The position numbers were made by a program, and so were the translations under genes. A DNA stretch of 12,745 nucleotides, from positions 1-12,745 of the forward strand of contig JAKORH010000282.1 in assembly GCA_029777935.1 (NCBI GenBank). The letters are read 5' to 3'. Positions 1-6,860 of the stretch are shown piece after piece. How positions within the stretch are numbered: the stretch's first letter is position 1; each line of letters starts with the position of its first letter. The notes under the pieces were generated by a model. It was not told where the DNA came from. It searched no databases and saw only the letters and a program-made list of their open reading frames with translations. The stretch is from Pseudomonadota bacterium. GTDB lineage: Bacteria > Pseudomonadota > Gammaproteobacteria > Burkholderiales > Burkholderiaceae.

Positions 1-633
1 ATCCTGCTGGTCGAGTCCGACGGCGCGCCGGAGGAAGTCGAGGAAGAGATCGCGCGCATGACGGAGGTGCTGACCGCCTCCGGCGCGACGAAGGTCGCGG
101 TGTCGAACTCCGAAGCCGAACGGCTGCGCTTCTGGGCCGGCCGCAAGAACGCCTTCCCGGCCGCCGGGCGCGTGTCGCCCGCGTACTACTGCATGGACGG
201 CACGATCCCGCGCAAGCGGCTCGCCGAAATGCTCGCCGCGATCCAGCGGATGGAAGTCAAGTACGGCCTGCGCTGCCCGAACGTGTTCCACGCCGGCGAC
301 GGCAACCTGCACCCGCTGATCCTGTTCAACGACAACGACCCGGACGAAGTCAAGCGCGCGGAGGATTTCGGGGTCGAGATCCTGGAGCTGTCGGTCGCGC
401 TCGGCGGCACGATCACGGGCGAACACGGCGTCGGCGTGGAGAAGATTGCGCAGATGTGCGTGCAGTTCGGCGAGGCGGAGCTGGCGCGGTTCCACGCGGT
501 CAAGCGCGCGTTCGATCCGGCCGGCATCCTGAATCCGGACAAGGCGGTCCCGACGCTGCACCGCTGCGCCGAGTTCGGCCGCATGAAGGTCAGCGGCGGC
601 AAGCTGAAGTTTCCGGAGCTGGAGCGGTTTTGA
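1..633 (+). CDS. glcD: Glycolate oxidase FAD-linked subunit GlcD, C-terminal 210 residues (5' end outside window)
   Basis: This is the C-terminal part of the FAD-binding catalytic subunit that oxidises glycolate (and often other short 2-hydroxy acids) to the 2-oxo acid. Electrons then pass to GlcF and the membrane quinone pool. The frame is open from base 1, so the gene starts upstream; an ATG at 58 is internal. Visible are the family motifs HAGDGNLHPLILF, near window residue 98, and GGTITGEHGVGVEKI, near residue 136, both in the FAD-linked oxidase C-terminal domain. It ends in FPELERF, the same ending as I recall for E. coli GlcD. The run RFWAGRKNAFPA is also typical. It is the first gene of a glcDEF set on the same strand, 176 nt ahead of glcE. 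A D-lactate dehydrogenase of the same superfamily is possible from this part alone, but the following glcE and glcF make GlcD the clear choice. Confidence 0.95.
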   Translation: MLLVESDGAPEEVEEEIARMTEVLTASGATKVAVSNSEAERLRFWAGRKNAFPAAGRVSPAYYCMDGTIPRKRLAEMLAAIQRMEVKYGLRCPNVFHAGDGNLHPLILFNDNDPDEVKRAEDFGVEILELSVALGGTITGEHGVGVEKIAQMCVQFGEAELARFHAVKRAFDPAGILNPDKAVPTLHRCAEFGRMKVSGGKLKFPELERF

Positions 634-659
634 TGCATGCCACCGTCCGGACTGCGGCC

Positions 660-775
660 CCTCACCCCAGCCCTCTCCCCGTGATCGGGAGAGGGGCGGA
701 GGCGGGGGTTCGCGAAGCGCGAGCTTCGCGCCGCCGAAGCGACGAGCGCTTGCAAGCGCCCGGCTCCGGGTGAGG
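660..775. repeat. Composite palindromic element with 8-bp terminal inverted repeats, in the glcD-glcE gap
   Basis: The element is bounded by CCTCACCC (660-667) and its reverse complement GGGTGAGG (768-775). Inside are a 9-bp hairpin (CCCTCTCCC 671-679 with GGGAGAGGG 687-695), an 8-bp hairpin with a GCGA loop (711-718 with 723-730), and a perfect 14-bp palindrome at 746-759. It fills most of the 176-nt gap between glcD and glcE. It shares its ends and its CCCTCTCCC hairpin with the elements at 2797 and 4969. The layout looks like a small non-autonomous palindromic (REP/MITE-like) element. In RNA it would fold strongly and could alter glcD versus glcE expression or message decay; that effect is inferred. 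Confidence 0.85.
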
Positions 776-809
776 ACGAGGACGAGGGCACATCATCGGC
801 CCGAGCTCG

Positions 810-1904
810 ATGCGTGCTGAACAGAATGCACCAGGCGCGCTCGATGCGCTCGCCGAGCGCGTGCGCGCCGCGGCTGAGGCGAAGACGCCGCTTGCGATCC
901 GCGCCGGCGGCACCAAGGATTTCTACGGCAACTCGGTCGCGGGTGAGCTGCTCGATCCGCGGCAGTACGTCGGCATCGTCGACTACGAGCCGACCGAACT
1001 CGTGATCACCGCGCGCTGCGGCACGCCGCTGGCCGAGCTGGAATCGGCGCTCGACGCGCGCGGACAGATGCTCGCGTTCGAGCCGCCGCACTTCGGGAGC
1101 GCGGCCACCGTCGGCGGCTGCGTGGCAGCGGGACTCGCCGGACCGCGCCGCGCGTGCGCCGGCAGCGTGCGCGACTTCGTGCTGGGGGTGAGGCTGATCG
1201 ACGGCCGCGGCAGCGTGCTGCGCTTCGGCGGCACCGTGATGAAGAACGTCGCCGGCTACGACGTATCGCGGCTGCTCGCAGGCAGCCTCGGCACGCTCGG
1301 CGTGATCGCCGAGGTGTCGCTCAAGGTGCTGCCGAAGCCGCCGGCCGAAGCCACGCTGCATTTCGAGCTCGACGAAGCCACGGCGCTTCGCCGCGTCAAC
1401 GAATGGGCCGGCCAGCCGCTGCCGATCTCGGCCACCGCGTGGTGCGGCGGCGCGCTCCGCGTGCGACTGTCGGGCGCGCGCGCCGCGGTCGATGCGGCGT
1501 TGGCGAGGCTCGGCGGCGAGCGCGTCGACGCGGTGCAGGCCGCATCGTTCTGGTGCGGCATCCGCGAGCACACCGATCCGTACTTCGCCGTCAACGCGCC
1601 GCTGTGGCGCTTGTCCGTGCCTTCGACCGCGGCGCCGCTCACGCTCGCGGGCGAGCAGATGATCGAGTGGAGCGGCGCGCAACGCTGGCTGCGCACGGCG
1701 CTGCCGGCGCACGAGATCCGCGAGCGCGCGGCCGCAGCCGGCGGGCACGCTACTCTGTTCCGCGGCGCGGCCGACTCAAATGCGCGCAGCATCGGCGCCT
1801 TCACGCCGCTGGCGCCTGCGATCGCCGCGATCCACCAGCGGCTGAAGGCCGAATTCGATCCTGCCGGCATCTTCAATCCCGGCCGGCTGTATTCGGATCT
1901 TTAG
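810..1904 (+). CDS. glcE: Glycolate oxidase FAD-binding subunit GlcE
   Basis: GlcE is the second FAD-binding subunit of the GlcDEF glycolate oxidase. The 364-residue product is close to the usual length of about 350. An N-terminal PCMH-type FAD-binding domain is visible: RAGGTKDFYG (residues 31-40), DYEPTELVITARCGTPLAELE (58-78), FGSAATVGGCVAAGLAGPRR (95-114) and GGTVMKNVAGYDVSRLLAGS (140-159). The C-terminus FDPAGIFNPGRLY (349-361) is the usual end of this oxidase superfamily. The ATG at 810 is chosen because it places the domain at the normal distance from the start; no strong ribosome site precedes it, the upstream sequence being the end of a palindromic element. The stop is 14 nt before the GTG of glcF, so translation of the two is probably linked. 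A glycolate dehydrogenase-like paralogue with another hydroxy acid substrate cannot be excluded. Confidence 0.95.
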   Translation: MRAEQNAPGALDALAERVRAAAEAKTPLAIRAGGTKDFYGNSVAGELLDPRQYVGIVDYEPTELVITARCGTPLAELESALDARGQMLAFEPPHFGSAATVGGCVAAGLAGPRRACAGSVRDFVLGVRLIDGRGSVLRFGGTVMKNVAGYDVSRLLAGSLGTLGVIAEVSLKVLPKPPAEATLHFELDEATALRRVNEWAGQPLPISATAWCGGALRVRLSGARAAVDAALARLGGERVDAVQAASFWCGIREHTDPYFAVNAPLWRLSVPSTAAPLTLAGEQMIEWSGAQRWLRTALPAHEIRERAAAAGGHATLFRGAADSNARSIGAFTPLAPAIAAIHQRLKAEFDPAGIFNPGRLYSDL

Positions 1905-1918
1905 AAGCCGGCTCCAAC

Positions 1919-3181
1919 GTGCAGACCGCGCTCGCCGATTTCATCCAAGGCACGCCGGAAGGCGACGAGGCCGCCGAGATACTCGGCCGCTGCGTGCACT
2001 GCGGCTTCTGCACCGCGACCTGCCCGACCTATCAACTGCTCGGCGACGAGCTCGACGGCCCGCGCGGCCGTATTTACCTGATCAAGCAGGTGCTCGAAGG
2101 CGCCGCGCCGACGGAAGCGACGCAGCTTCATCTCGACCGCTGCCTGACCTGCCGCAACTGCGAAACCACGTGCCCGTCGGGCGTGCAGTACGGGCGGCTG
2201 CTCGACATCGGCCGCTTGGCAGTCGAGCAGCGCGTCGGGCGCACGCCCGCGCAGCGCATCGCGCGCGCCGCGGTGAAGGAAGGGCTGACGAGCGCGCTGT
2301 TCGCGCCCGCGCTCGCGCTCGGTCAGTTCGCGCGCCTGCTGCTGCCGCCGGCGCTGAAGAAGAAGCTGCCACCGAAGCAGAACGCCGGAGCGTGGCCGGC
2401 GCGGACGCACGCGCGCAGGATGCTGCTGCTCGCCGGCTGCGTGCAGCCGGCGATGCTGCCCAACATCAACGCGGCGACCGCGCGCGTGTTCGACGCACTC
2501 GGCATCGAGCTGGTCGCGCCGAAGGAGGCCGGCTGCTGCGGAGCGCTGCGCTATCACCTGAACGACCACGACGGCGGACTCGCCGATGCGCGGCGGAACA
2601 TCGACGCATGGTGGCCGCAGCTCGAAGCGGGCTGCGAGGCGATCGTGATCAACGCCAGCGGCTGCGGCGCGCAGGTCAAGGAATACGGCCACCTGCTGCG
2701 GCTCGATGCCGCGTACGCGGACAAGGCCAAGCGGGTCAGTGCGCTGACGAAGGATGTCGCCGAAGTGTTGCCGGAACTGCTGCGTGAACCGAGTGCCCTC
2801 ACCCCCGGCCCCTCTCCCGGGGGGAGAGGGGAGAAGACGAGTGGAACGCGCGTTGTCTTTCACCCGCCGTGCACGCTGCAGCATGCGCAGCAGATCCGCG
2901 GCGTCGTCGAGGCCCTGCTGGCAGAACTCGGCGCCGAGGTGCTGCCATTCGCGGAAGCGCATCTGTGTTGCGGCTCGGCCGGCACCTACTCGATCTTCCA
3001 GCCGGAGTTGTCGCTGCGGCTGCGCGACCGCAAGCTCGCGCAGCTCGCGGCGCCGCGGCCGGAACTGATCCTGTCGGCCAACATCGGCTGCATCGCGCAC
3101 CTCGCGAGCGGCACCGACCTGCCGGTCATGCACTGGATCGAGTGGCTCGACCGGCGCTTGAGCACGCGCGATCGCGGCTGA
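1919..3181 (+). CDS. glcF: Glycolate oxidase iron-sulfur subunit GlcF, with an in-frame repeat-derived insertion
   Basis: GlcF carries electrons from GlcDE to the respiratory chain at the inner membrane. The 420-residue product has two [4Fe-4S] motifs, CVHCGFCTATC (C25, C28, C31, then C35) and CLTCRNCETTC (C75, C78, C81, then C85). Two cysteine-rich CCG modules follow, AGCCGALRYHLN (C206-C207) and HLCCGSAGTY (C350-C351). The GTG at 1919 is chosen because translation from it gives an MQT... start aligned with the known family N-terminus; the frame stays open far upstream inside glcE, but that extension has no family resemblance. Residues about 291-306 ([16 protein letters not shown]) are the translation of a palindromic repeat. 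They lie in the variable linker between the two CCG modules, so the protein is probably functional. The stop is only 13 nt from the convergent gene's stop. Confidence 0.95.
   Translation: MQTALADFIQGTPEGDEAAEILGRCVHCGFCTATCPTYQLLGDELDGPRGRIYLIKQVLEGAAPTEATQLHLDRCLTCRNCETTCPSGVQYGRLLDIGRLAVEQRVGRTPAQRIARAAVKEGLTSALFAPALALGQFARLLLPPALKKKLPPKQNAGAWPARTHARRMLLLAGCVQPAMLPNINAATARVFDALGIELVAPKEAGCCGALRYHLNDHDGGLADARRNIDAWWPQLEAGCEAIVINASGCGAQVKEYGHLLRLDAAYADKAKRVSALTKDVAEVLPELLREPSALTPGPSPGGRGEKTSGTRVVFHPPCTLQHAQQIRGVVEALLAELGAEVLPFAEAHLCCGSAGTYSIFQPELSLRLRDRKLAQLAAPRPELILSANIGCIAHLASGTDLPVMHWIEWLDRRLSTRDRG
2797..2831. repeat. Palindromic repeat copy lying in frame inside glcF
   Basis: CCTCACCC (2797-2804) is followed by a perfect 10-bp hairpin, CCCCTCTCCC (2809-2818) and GGGAGAGGGG (2822-2831) with a GGG loop. 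This matches one end and the hairpin of the elements at 660-775 and 4969-5044, but the closing GGGTGAGG end is missing, so it is a partial copy. It is read through in the glcF frame without a stop and encodes a Pro/Gly-rich stretch. Confidence 0.88.
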
Positions 3182-3194
3182 TATCCGCAGCAAC

Positions 3195-4922
3195 TCACAT
3201 CGAAATCGACCCCTCCCGGAAATCGGTCTGGTCGAGCCACACGTTGATCAGCACCGGTTGACCGGCGCGCGCGAGGTCGCGCGCCTGCGCGAGCGCGGCC
3301 GGCACATCAGCGGTCTTCTTCACCACGATGCCCGCGGCGCCGAAGCCCTTGATGACCTCGTGATAGTCGGTGCGCGCCAGCACCGTGCCCACGTCGTCGT
3401 GCAGGAGCTTGACCTGCTCGCGCGCGATCTGCGCCCAGCTCGCGTCGTTGCCGACGACCGCGATCACCGGCATGCGATGGCGCACGAAGGTGTCGAATTC
3501 CGCCAGCCCGTAACCGCTCGCGCCGTCGCCCCAGATCAGCCACACCTCGCTCTGGGGGCGCACGAGCTTCGCGCCGAGCGCGAAACCGGCGCCGACGCCG
3601 AGCGTGCCGAACGCGCCGGGGTCGAGCCACGCCAGCGGCCCGCGCGGCCGCACGATGTACGACGCGGTGGCGACGAAGTCACCGCCGTCGGCGACCATCA
3701 CCGCGTCGTCGGACGCAGCGCGGTCGAGCGCGCGCAAGAACGCGATCGGGTTGACGTGCTCGCCCTCCTTCGCCGCCTGCGCGTCGATGTCGCGCTCGCG
3801 CTCGGCGTCGCGCGCGCGCAGTTGCGCGATCCAGTCGGCGCGGTGCGCGCGCTCGCCGAGCCGATCGCCCAGCGCAACGAGCGTCAGGCCCGCATCGCCG
3901 ACCGCCGCCACGGTCGGCCGGCGGTTCAGCGTCGCGTCCCTGCGGCTGCGGTTGGCCGCGATCAACGACGCGGAGCGGCGCACGTGCCGACCGTAGTCGA
4001 GACGGAAGTCGCACGGCACCCCGGCGAGCAGCACGCAATCCGCCTCACGCAGCGCGTTGCGGCGCGCGTGCCGCATCTGCAGCGGATGGTCGCGCCCGAG
4101 CAGGCCGCGCGCCATGCCCGACAGGTAGACAGGGATGCCGAGCCGCGTCACCGCCTGCGCGATCTGCTGCGCGCGGTCGGCCTGCAGCAGCGCCTGGCTG
4201 CCTACGACCAGCAGTGGCCGCTGCGCGCGTGCCAGCAACTCGGCGGCGCGCGCGATGTCGCCGTCGCTCGCGCGCGGTGCCGCCGCCGGCTGCACGGCGG
4301 GCGCAGACATCAGCGCCGCGCCGGCGAACATCCTCTCGGCGTGGCGATTCAGGTACCAGCGCAGCAGCCGATCGCCGAGCGCGGTGCCCTTGCCTGCCGC
4401 GTCCGCATACCACTGGCGAATCATTGCCTCGTCGTACAGCAGATCGATCGCGCACTCGACGAACACCGGCCCCGGCACGTCGCTCGATGCCAAGGTCAGC
4501 GCCGCCTCGACCGCACCGTCGAGATCGCGCACGCGCTTGACCTGCCACACGCGCTTCACGTGCGGCGCGATCAGCGGCTTCTGGTCGATGTCCTGCAGCG
4601 CGCCGCGTCCCTGCAGCGCAGTCGGCGCGGCGCCGCCGAGCAGAACGAGCGGGCTCTGCGCGAGCTGCGCGTTCTTCAGCGCGGTGATCGTGTTGCTCAG
4701 CCCGGGTCCCGCGGTCACCGCCACAACGCCGGGCGCGCCGGTCAGCCGCGCCACCGCGTCGGCGGCGAACACCGCGGTCGCTTCGCTGCGCGTGTCGACC
4801 ACGCGGATGCCGCGCGTCTTGGCGCCGATCAGGATCGGCGAGATATGGCCGCCGCACAGCGTGAACAGATACGGCACGCCGTGCGCGCGCAGGACGGCGG
4901 CGATGCGATCGCCGCCGTTCAT
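3195..4922 (-). CDS. Thiamine-diphosphate enzyme of the ILVBL / 2-hydroxyacyl-CoA lyase 2 branch
   Basis: A 575-residue ThDP-dependent enzyme with the three-domain acetolactate-synthase fold. The N-terminal pyrimidine domain has [12 protein letters not shown] (20-31) and the catalytic glutamate E47 in [17 protein letters not shown] central domain follows at about 220-350. The C-terminal domain binds diphosphate and Mg through GDG (465-467) and, 25 residues on, N492-D493. The N-terminal 160 residues ([38 protein letters not shown]) closely resemble human ILVBL from memory, an enzyme that splits 2-hydroxyacyl-CoA to formyl-CoA and an aldehyde. E47 argues against glyoxylate carboligase, which has valine there. 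No acetolactate synthase small subunit lies nearby. The gene follows an acyl-CoA ligase on the same strand after a 135-nt repeat-filled gap, which favours a CoA-ester substrate. Oxalyl-CoA decarboxylase or a catabolic acetolactate synthase are less likely alternatives. The ATG at 4922 has only a weak upstream purine run. Confidence 0.85.
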   Translation of the reverse strand: MNGGDRIAAVLRAHGVPYLFTLCGGHISPILIGAKTRGIRVVDTRSEATAVFAADAVARLTGAPGVVAVTAGPGLSNTITALKNAQLAQSPLVLLGGAAPTALQGRGALQDIDQKPLIAPHVKRVWQVKRVRDLDGAVEAALTLASSDVPGPVFVECAIDLLYDEAMIRQWYADAAGKGTALGDRLLRWYLNRHAERMFAGAALMSAPAVQPAAAPRASDGDIARAAELLARAQRPLLVVGSQALLQADRAQQIAQAVTRLGIPVYLSGMARGLLGRDHPLQMRHARRNALREADCVLLAGVPCDFRLDYGRHVRRSASLIAANRSRRDATLNRRPTVAAVGDAGLTLVALGDRLGERAHRADWIAQLRARDAERERDIDAQAAKEGEHVNPIAFLRALDRAASDDAVMVADGGDFVATASYIVRPRGPLAWLDPGAFGTLGVGAGFALGAKLVRPQSEVWLIWGDGASGYGLAEFDTFVRHRMPVIAVVGNDASWAQIAREQVKLLHDDVGTVLARTDYHEVIKGFGAAGIVVKKTADVPAALAQARDLARAGQPVLINVWLDQTDFREGSISM

Positions 4923-4968
4923 GCGCGGCCGATCCGCAAGAGGTGCGTTGCCGCGTGCTGAGCGCTGC

Positions 4969-5044
4969 CCTCACCCTCGGTCCCTCTCCCGGAGGGAGAG
5001 GGATGCCAAGCCCCTCTCCCTCCGGGAGAGGGGTTGGGGTGAGG
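4969..5044. repeat. Double-hairpin palindromic element with 8-bp terminal inverted repeats, between ligase and lyase genes
   Basis: The ends are CCTCACCC (4969-4976) and GGGTGAGG (5037-5044). Between them are two separate perfect 10-bp hairpins: 4981-4990 with 4994-5003, and 5011-5020 with 5024-5033, each with a 3-nt loop. The two hairpins are related to each other and to those at 671 and 2809. This is the most regular copy of the family in the window. It fills most of the 135-nt gap between two same-strand genes and contains no T-run typical of an intrinsic terminator. Confidence 0.9.
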
Positions 5045-5057
5045 GGCAGAGGTCCCG

Positions 5058-6818
5058 CTATCGGATCGTCGATGCATCGTGCGGTTTCTCATTTGCAGAA
5101 CGTGCAATGTGCTCCGCCACCAGCACCTTGTAGTCGACCTTGCCGACGCGTGTCTTCGGCAGCGCGTGCCGGAACTCGACTTCGCGCGGGCACGACCACT
5201 TGATCAGCCGCTCGCGGCAGAAGTCGATCAGTTGCTGCGCGGTGGCGTCGGTCTCCGGCACGCCATCCTTCAGCACAATGACGGCCTTGACGCGCTCGAC
5301 CTGCGCGTCGTCCGGCACGCCGATCACGCACGCCTCGGCCACTCGCGGATGCTGGTACAGCACGCTTTCTACCTGCGCCGGGTACACGTTGAATCCGGAT
5401 GATTTGATCATCCGCTTGGCGCGCACCGTGAAGTAGAAGAAGCCGTCCACGTCGCGCTTGCCGAGGTCTCCGGTGTGCAGCCAGGTGTTGCCGTCGTCGT
5501 GCACGCGCAATGTCTGCGCGGTGGCCTCCGGATCGTCGAGGTAGCCCAGCATCACCGCGGGACCGGCCACGCAGATCTCGCCTTCCTCGCCCGGCGGCAG
5601 CGGTTCGGTCGTGCCGAGGCGGCAGATCTTCGCGTCCATGTCGGGGAACGGAATGCCGATCGAGCCTTCGCGGTACTCGGTCAGCGGCATCGCCATGATC
5701 GCGGTCACCGCTTCGGTCAGGCCGTAGCCCTCGAGCAGCCGCACCTTGCCGCCGCCCGCGGCGACCAGCGCTTCGAAGCGTTCCTTGACCGGGCGCGACA
5801 GCGTGTCGGCGCCGGAGAAGCAGGCGCGCAGGCACGACAGGTCCGCCTGCACGAGCGACGGATCCTTCGCCAGCGCGTCGAACAGCGTCGGCACGCCCAC
5901 CAGCAGGTTCGGCCGCGCGGTGCGCAGCAGTTTCGCCACGATCTCGGGCGAAAACTGCGGCACCAGGATCGACTTGCCGCCGGCCATGAACGCCGCGTTC
6001 ACGCACACGCCGAGTCCGAAGCCGTGGAAGATCGGCAGGATCGCGAGGATCGAATCGCCGTGGCCCATCCCGCCCCACGCGGCCGCCTGCATGCCTTCGG
6101 CGATCAGGTTGCGGTTCGACAGCACGATCCCCTTCGGCACGCCGGTCGTGCCGCCGGAAAACAGGATCGCTGCCGGATCGTTCGTGTGCTGCTGCGCGGC
6201 GGGATCGTTCGTGGGCCGCTGCGCGGCCGGGACGCGCGGAAGCGCACCTGCCATCAGCGCCTTCCACCATTGCACGCGCGCATCGTTCGGCACGGCCGGG
6301 ATCTTGCGGCCCTTGGTCAGCCAGAAGCCGGCGCGCTTGAGCGGCGACAGGTAGTCGCCGATCTTCGCCAGCACGAGGTACTGCAGCGGCTGCTTCGGCC
6401 GCACCTGCGCGAACACGCCGTAGAAGGCATCGAGCGTCAGCGCCACGCGCGCGCCGCTCGCGTTCAGGTAGTGCTCGATCTCCGGCGCGGTCGACAACGG
6501 ATGGATCAGCGCCGGCACGACGCCGAGCCGGTTGGCCGCGTAGAACGCGACGATGCCCGCGGGCGCGGTCGGCATCGAGATCAGCAATCGCTCGCCCTGC
6601 TTCATTCCCAGCGCGGCGAGTGCGTCGGCGCAGCGGTCGATCGCGGCCAGCAGTTCGCCGTACGTCGACGTGGTGCCGAAGAAGTCCCACGCGACCGCGT
6701 CCGGCGTCTTCTTCGCGGTCGCCGCGACCGCCTCGTACAGCGTGACCGGCGGATACGCCAGACTGTGCGGGACCGAGCCGTAATAGCGCAGCCAGGGGCG
6801 GTGCGGTTCGGTTGTCAT
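5058..6818 (-). CDS. AMP-forming acyl-CoA ligase (fatty acid--CoA ligase-like)
   Basis: A 586-residue member of the ANL (acyl-CoA synthetase) superfamily, which joins a carboxylic acid to CoA through an acyl-adenylate. All core motifs are present in order: the phosphate-binding loop [15 protein letters not shown] (216-230), the nucleotide motif EGYGLTEA (363-370), the [14 protein letters not shown] hinge region (448-461), the [13 protein letters not shown] stretch (472-484) and the catalytic lysine K560 in [11 protein letters not shown]. The best guess is a long- or medium-chain fatty acid ligase; the exact acid cannot be read from sequence. Just before the P-loop, TNDPAAQQH and TNDPAAI show a 9-residue tandem duplication. 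The gene begins 42 nt after the DUF2807 stop, in the same frame, and is followed by the 2-hydroxyacyl-CoA-lyase-like gene, suggesting it supplies that enzyme's CoA ester. No good Shine-Dalgarno is seen: a strong hairpin ends 2 nt before the ATG at 6818. No earlier ATG, GTG or TTG exists in frame. Confidence 0.9.
   Translation of the reverse strand: MTTEPHRPWLRYYGSVPHSLAYPPVTLYEAVAATAKKTPDAVAWDFFGTTSTYGELLAAIDRCADALAALGMKQGERLLISMPTAPAGIVAFYAANRLGVVPALIHPLSTAPEIEHYLNASGARVALTLDAFYGVFAQVRPKQPLQYLVLAKIGDYLSPLKRAGFWLTKGRKIPAVPNDARVQWWKALMAGALPRVPAAQRPTNDPAAQQHTNDPAAILFSGGTTGVPKGIVLSNRNLIAEGMQAAAWGGMGHGDSILAILPIFHGFGLGVCVNAAFMAGGKSILVPQFSPEIVAKLLRTARPNLLVGVPTLFDALAKDPSLVQADLSCLRACFSGADTLSRPVKERFEALVAAGGGKVRLLEGYGLTEAVTAIMAMPLTEYREGSIGIPFPDMDAKICRLGTTEPLPPGEEGEICVAGPAVMLGYLDDPEATAQTLRVHDDGNTWLHTGDLGKRDVDGFFYFTVRAKRMIKSSGFNVYPAQVESVLYQHPRVAEACVIGVPDDAQVERVKAVIVLKDGVPETDATAQQLIDFCRERLIKWSCPREVEFRHALPKTRVGKVDYKVLVAEHIARSANEKPHDASTIR
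6175..6228 (-). repeat. 27-bp tandem duplication inside the acyl-CoA ligase gene
   Basis: Units 6175-6201 and 6202-6228 both begin GGATCGTTCGTG and differ at 3 of 27 positions. The period is nine codons, so the frame is kept. It encodes TNDPAA twice in the linker just before the ATP-binding loop of the ligase. The three differences suggest it is not a very recent event or a sequencing duplication. Confidence 0.9.
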
Positions 6819-6820
6819 GG

Positions 6821-6848
6821 GTTCGCGCGGCAGGAAGCCCGCGCGAAC
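6821..6848 (-). promoter_or_regulatory. 10-bp GC-rich hairpin abutting the acyl-CoA ligase start codon
   Basis: GTTCGCGCGG (6821-6830) and CCGCGCGAAC (6839-6848) are perfect reverse complements with an 8-nt loop. In the minus-strand message the hairpin ends 2 nt before the ligase ATG and would cover the normal ribosome-binding window. No T-run follows, so it is not a standard intrinsic terminator for the upstream DUF2807 gene. A role in limiting ligase translation or stabilising the upstream message is inferred only. Confidence 0.55.
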
Positions 6849-6860
6849 TGTAATGCTTTC

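Noticed and set aside
186..1748. Long minus-strand open frame opposite glcD and glcE
   Set aside because: It is Arg/Ala/His-rich with no motif, crosses the repeat element and lies opposite two well-supported genes; a codon-bias shadow in GC-rich DNA.
1154..1918. Upstream extension of the glcF frame inside glcE
   Set aside because: The frame is open, but the translation is low-complexity Arg/Ala and glcF aligns with its family only from the GTG at 1919.
3195..4922. Reading the ThDP enzyme as glyoxylate carboligase to complete a glycolate-glyoxylate pathway
   Set aside because: The catalytic glutamate (E47) is present, while Gcl characteristically has valine there, and the N-terminal motifs are ILVBL-like. 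No tartronate semialdehyde reductase gene is in view.
3258..4961. 567-codon plus-strand frame opposite the ThDP enzyme
   Set aside because: No domain is recognisable and the composition is Arg/Ala/His-rich; the opposite strand carries all ThDP motifs.
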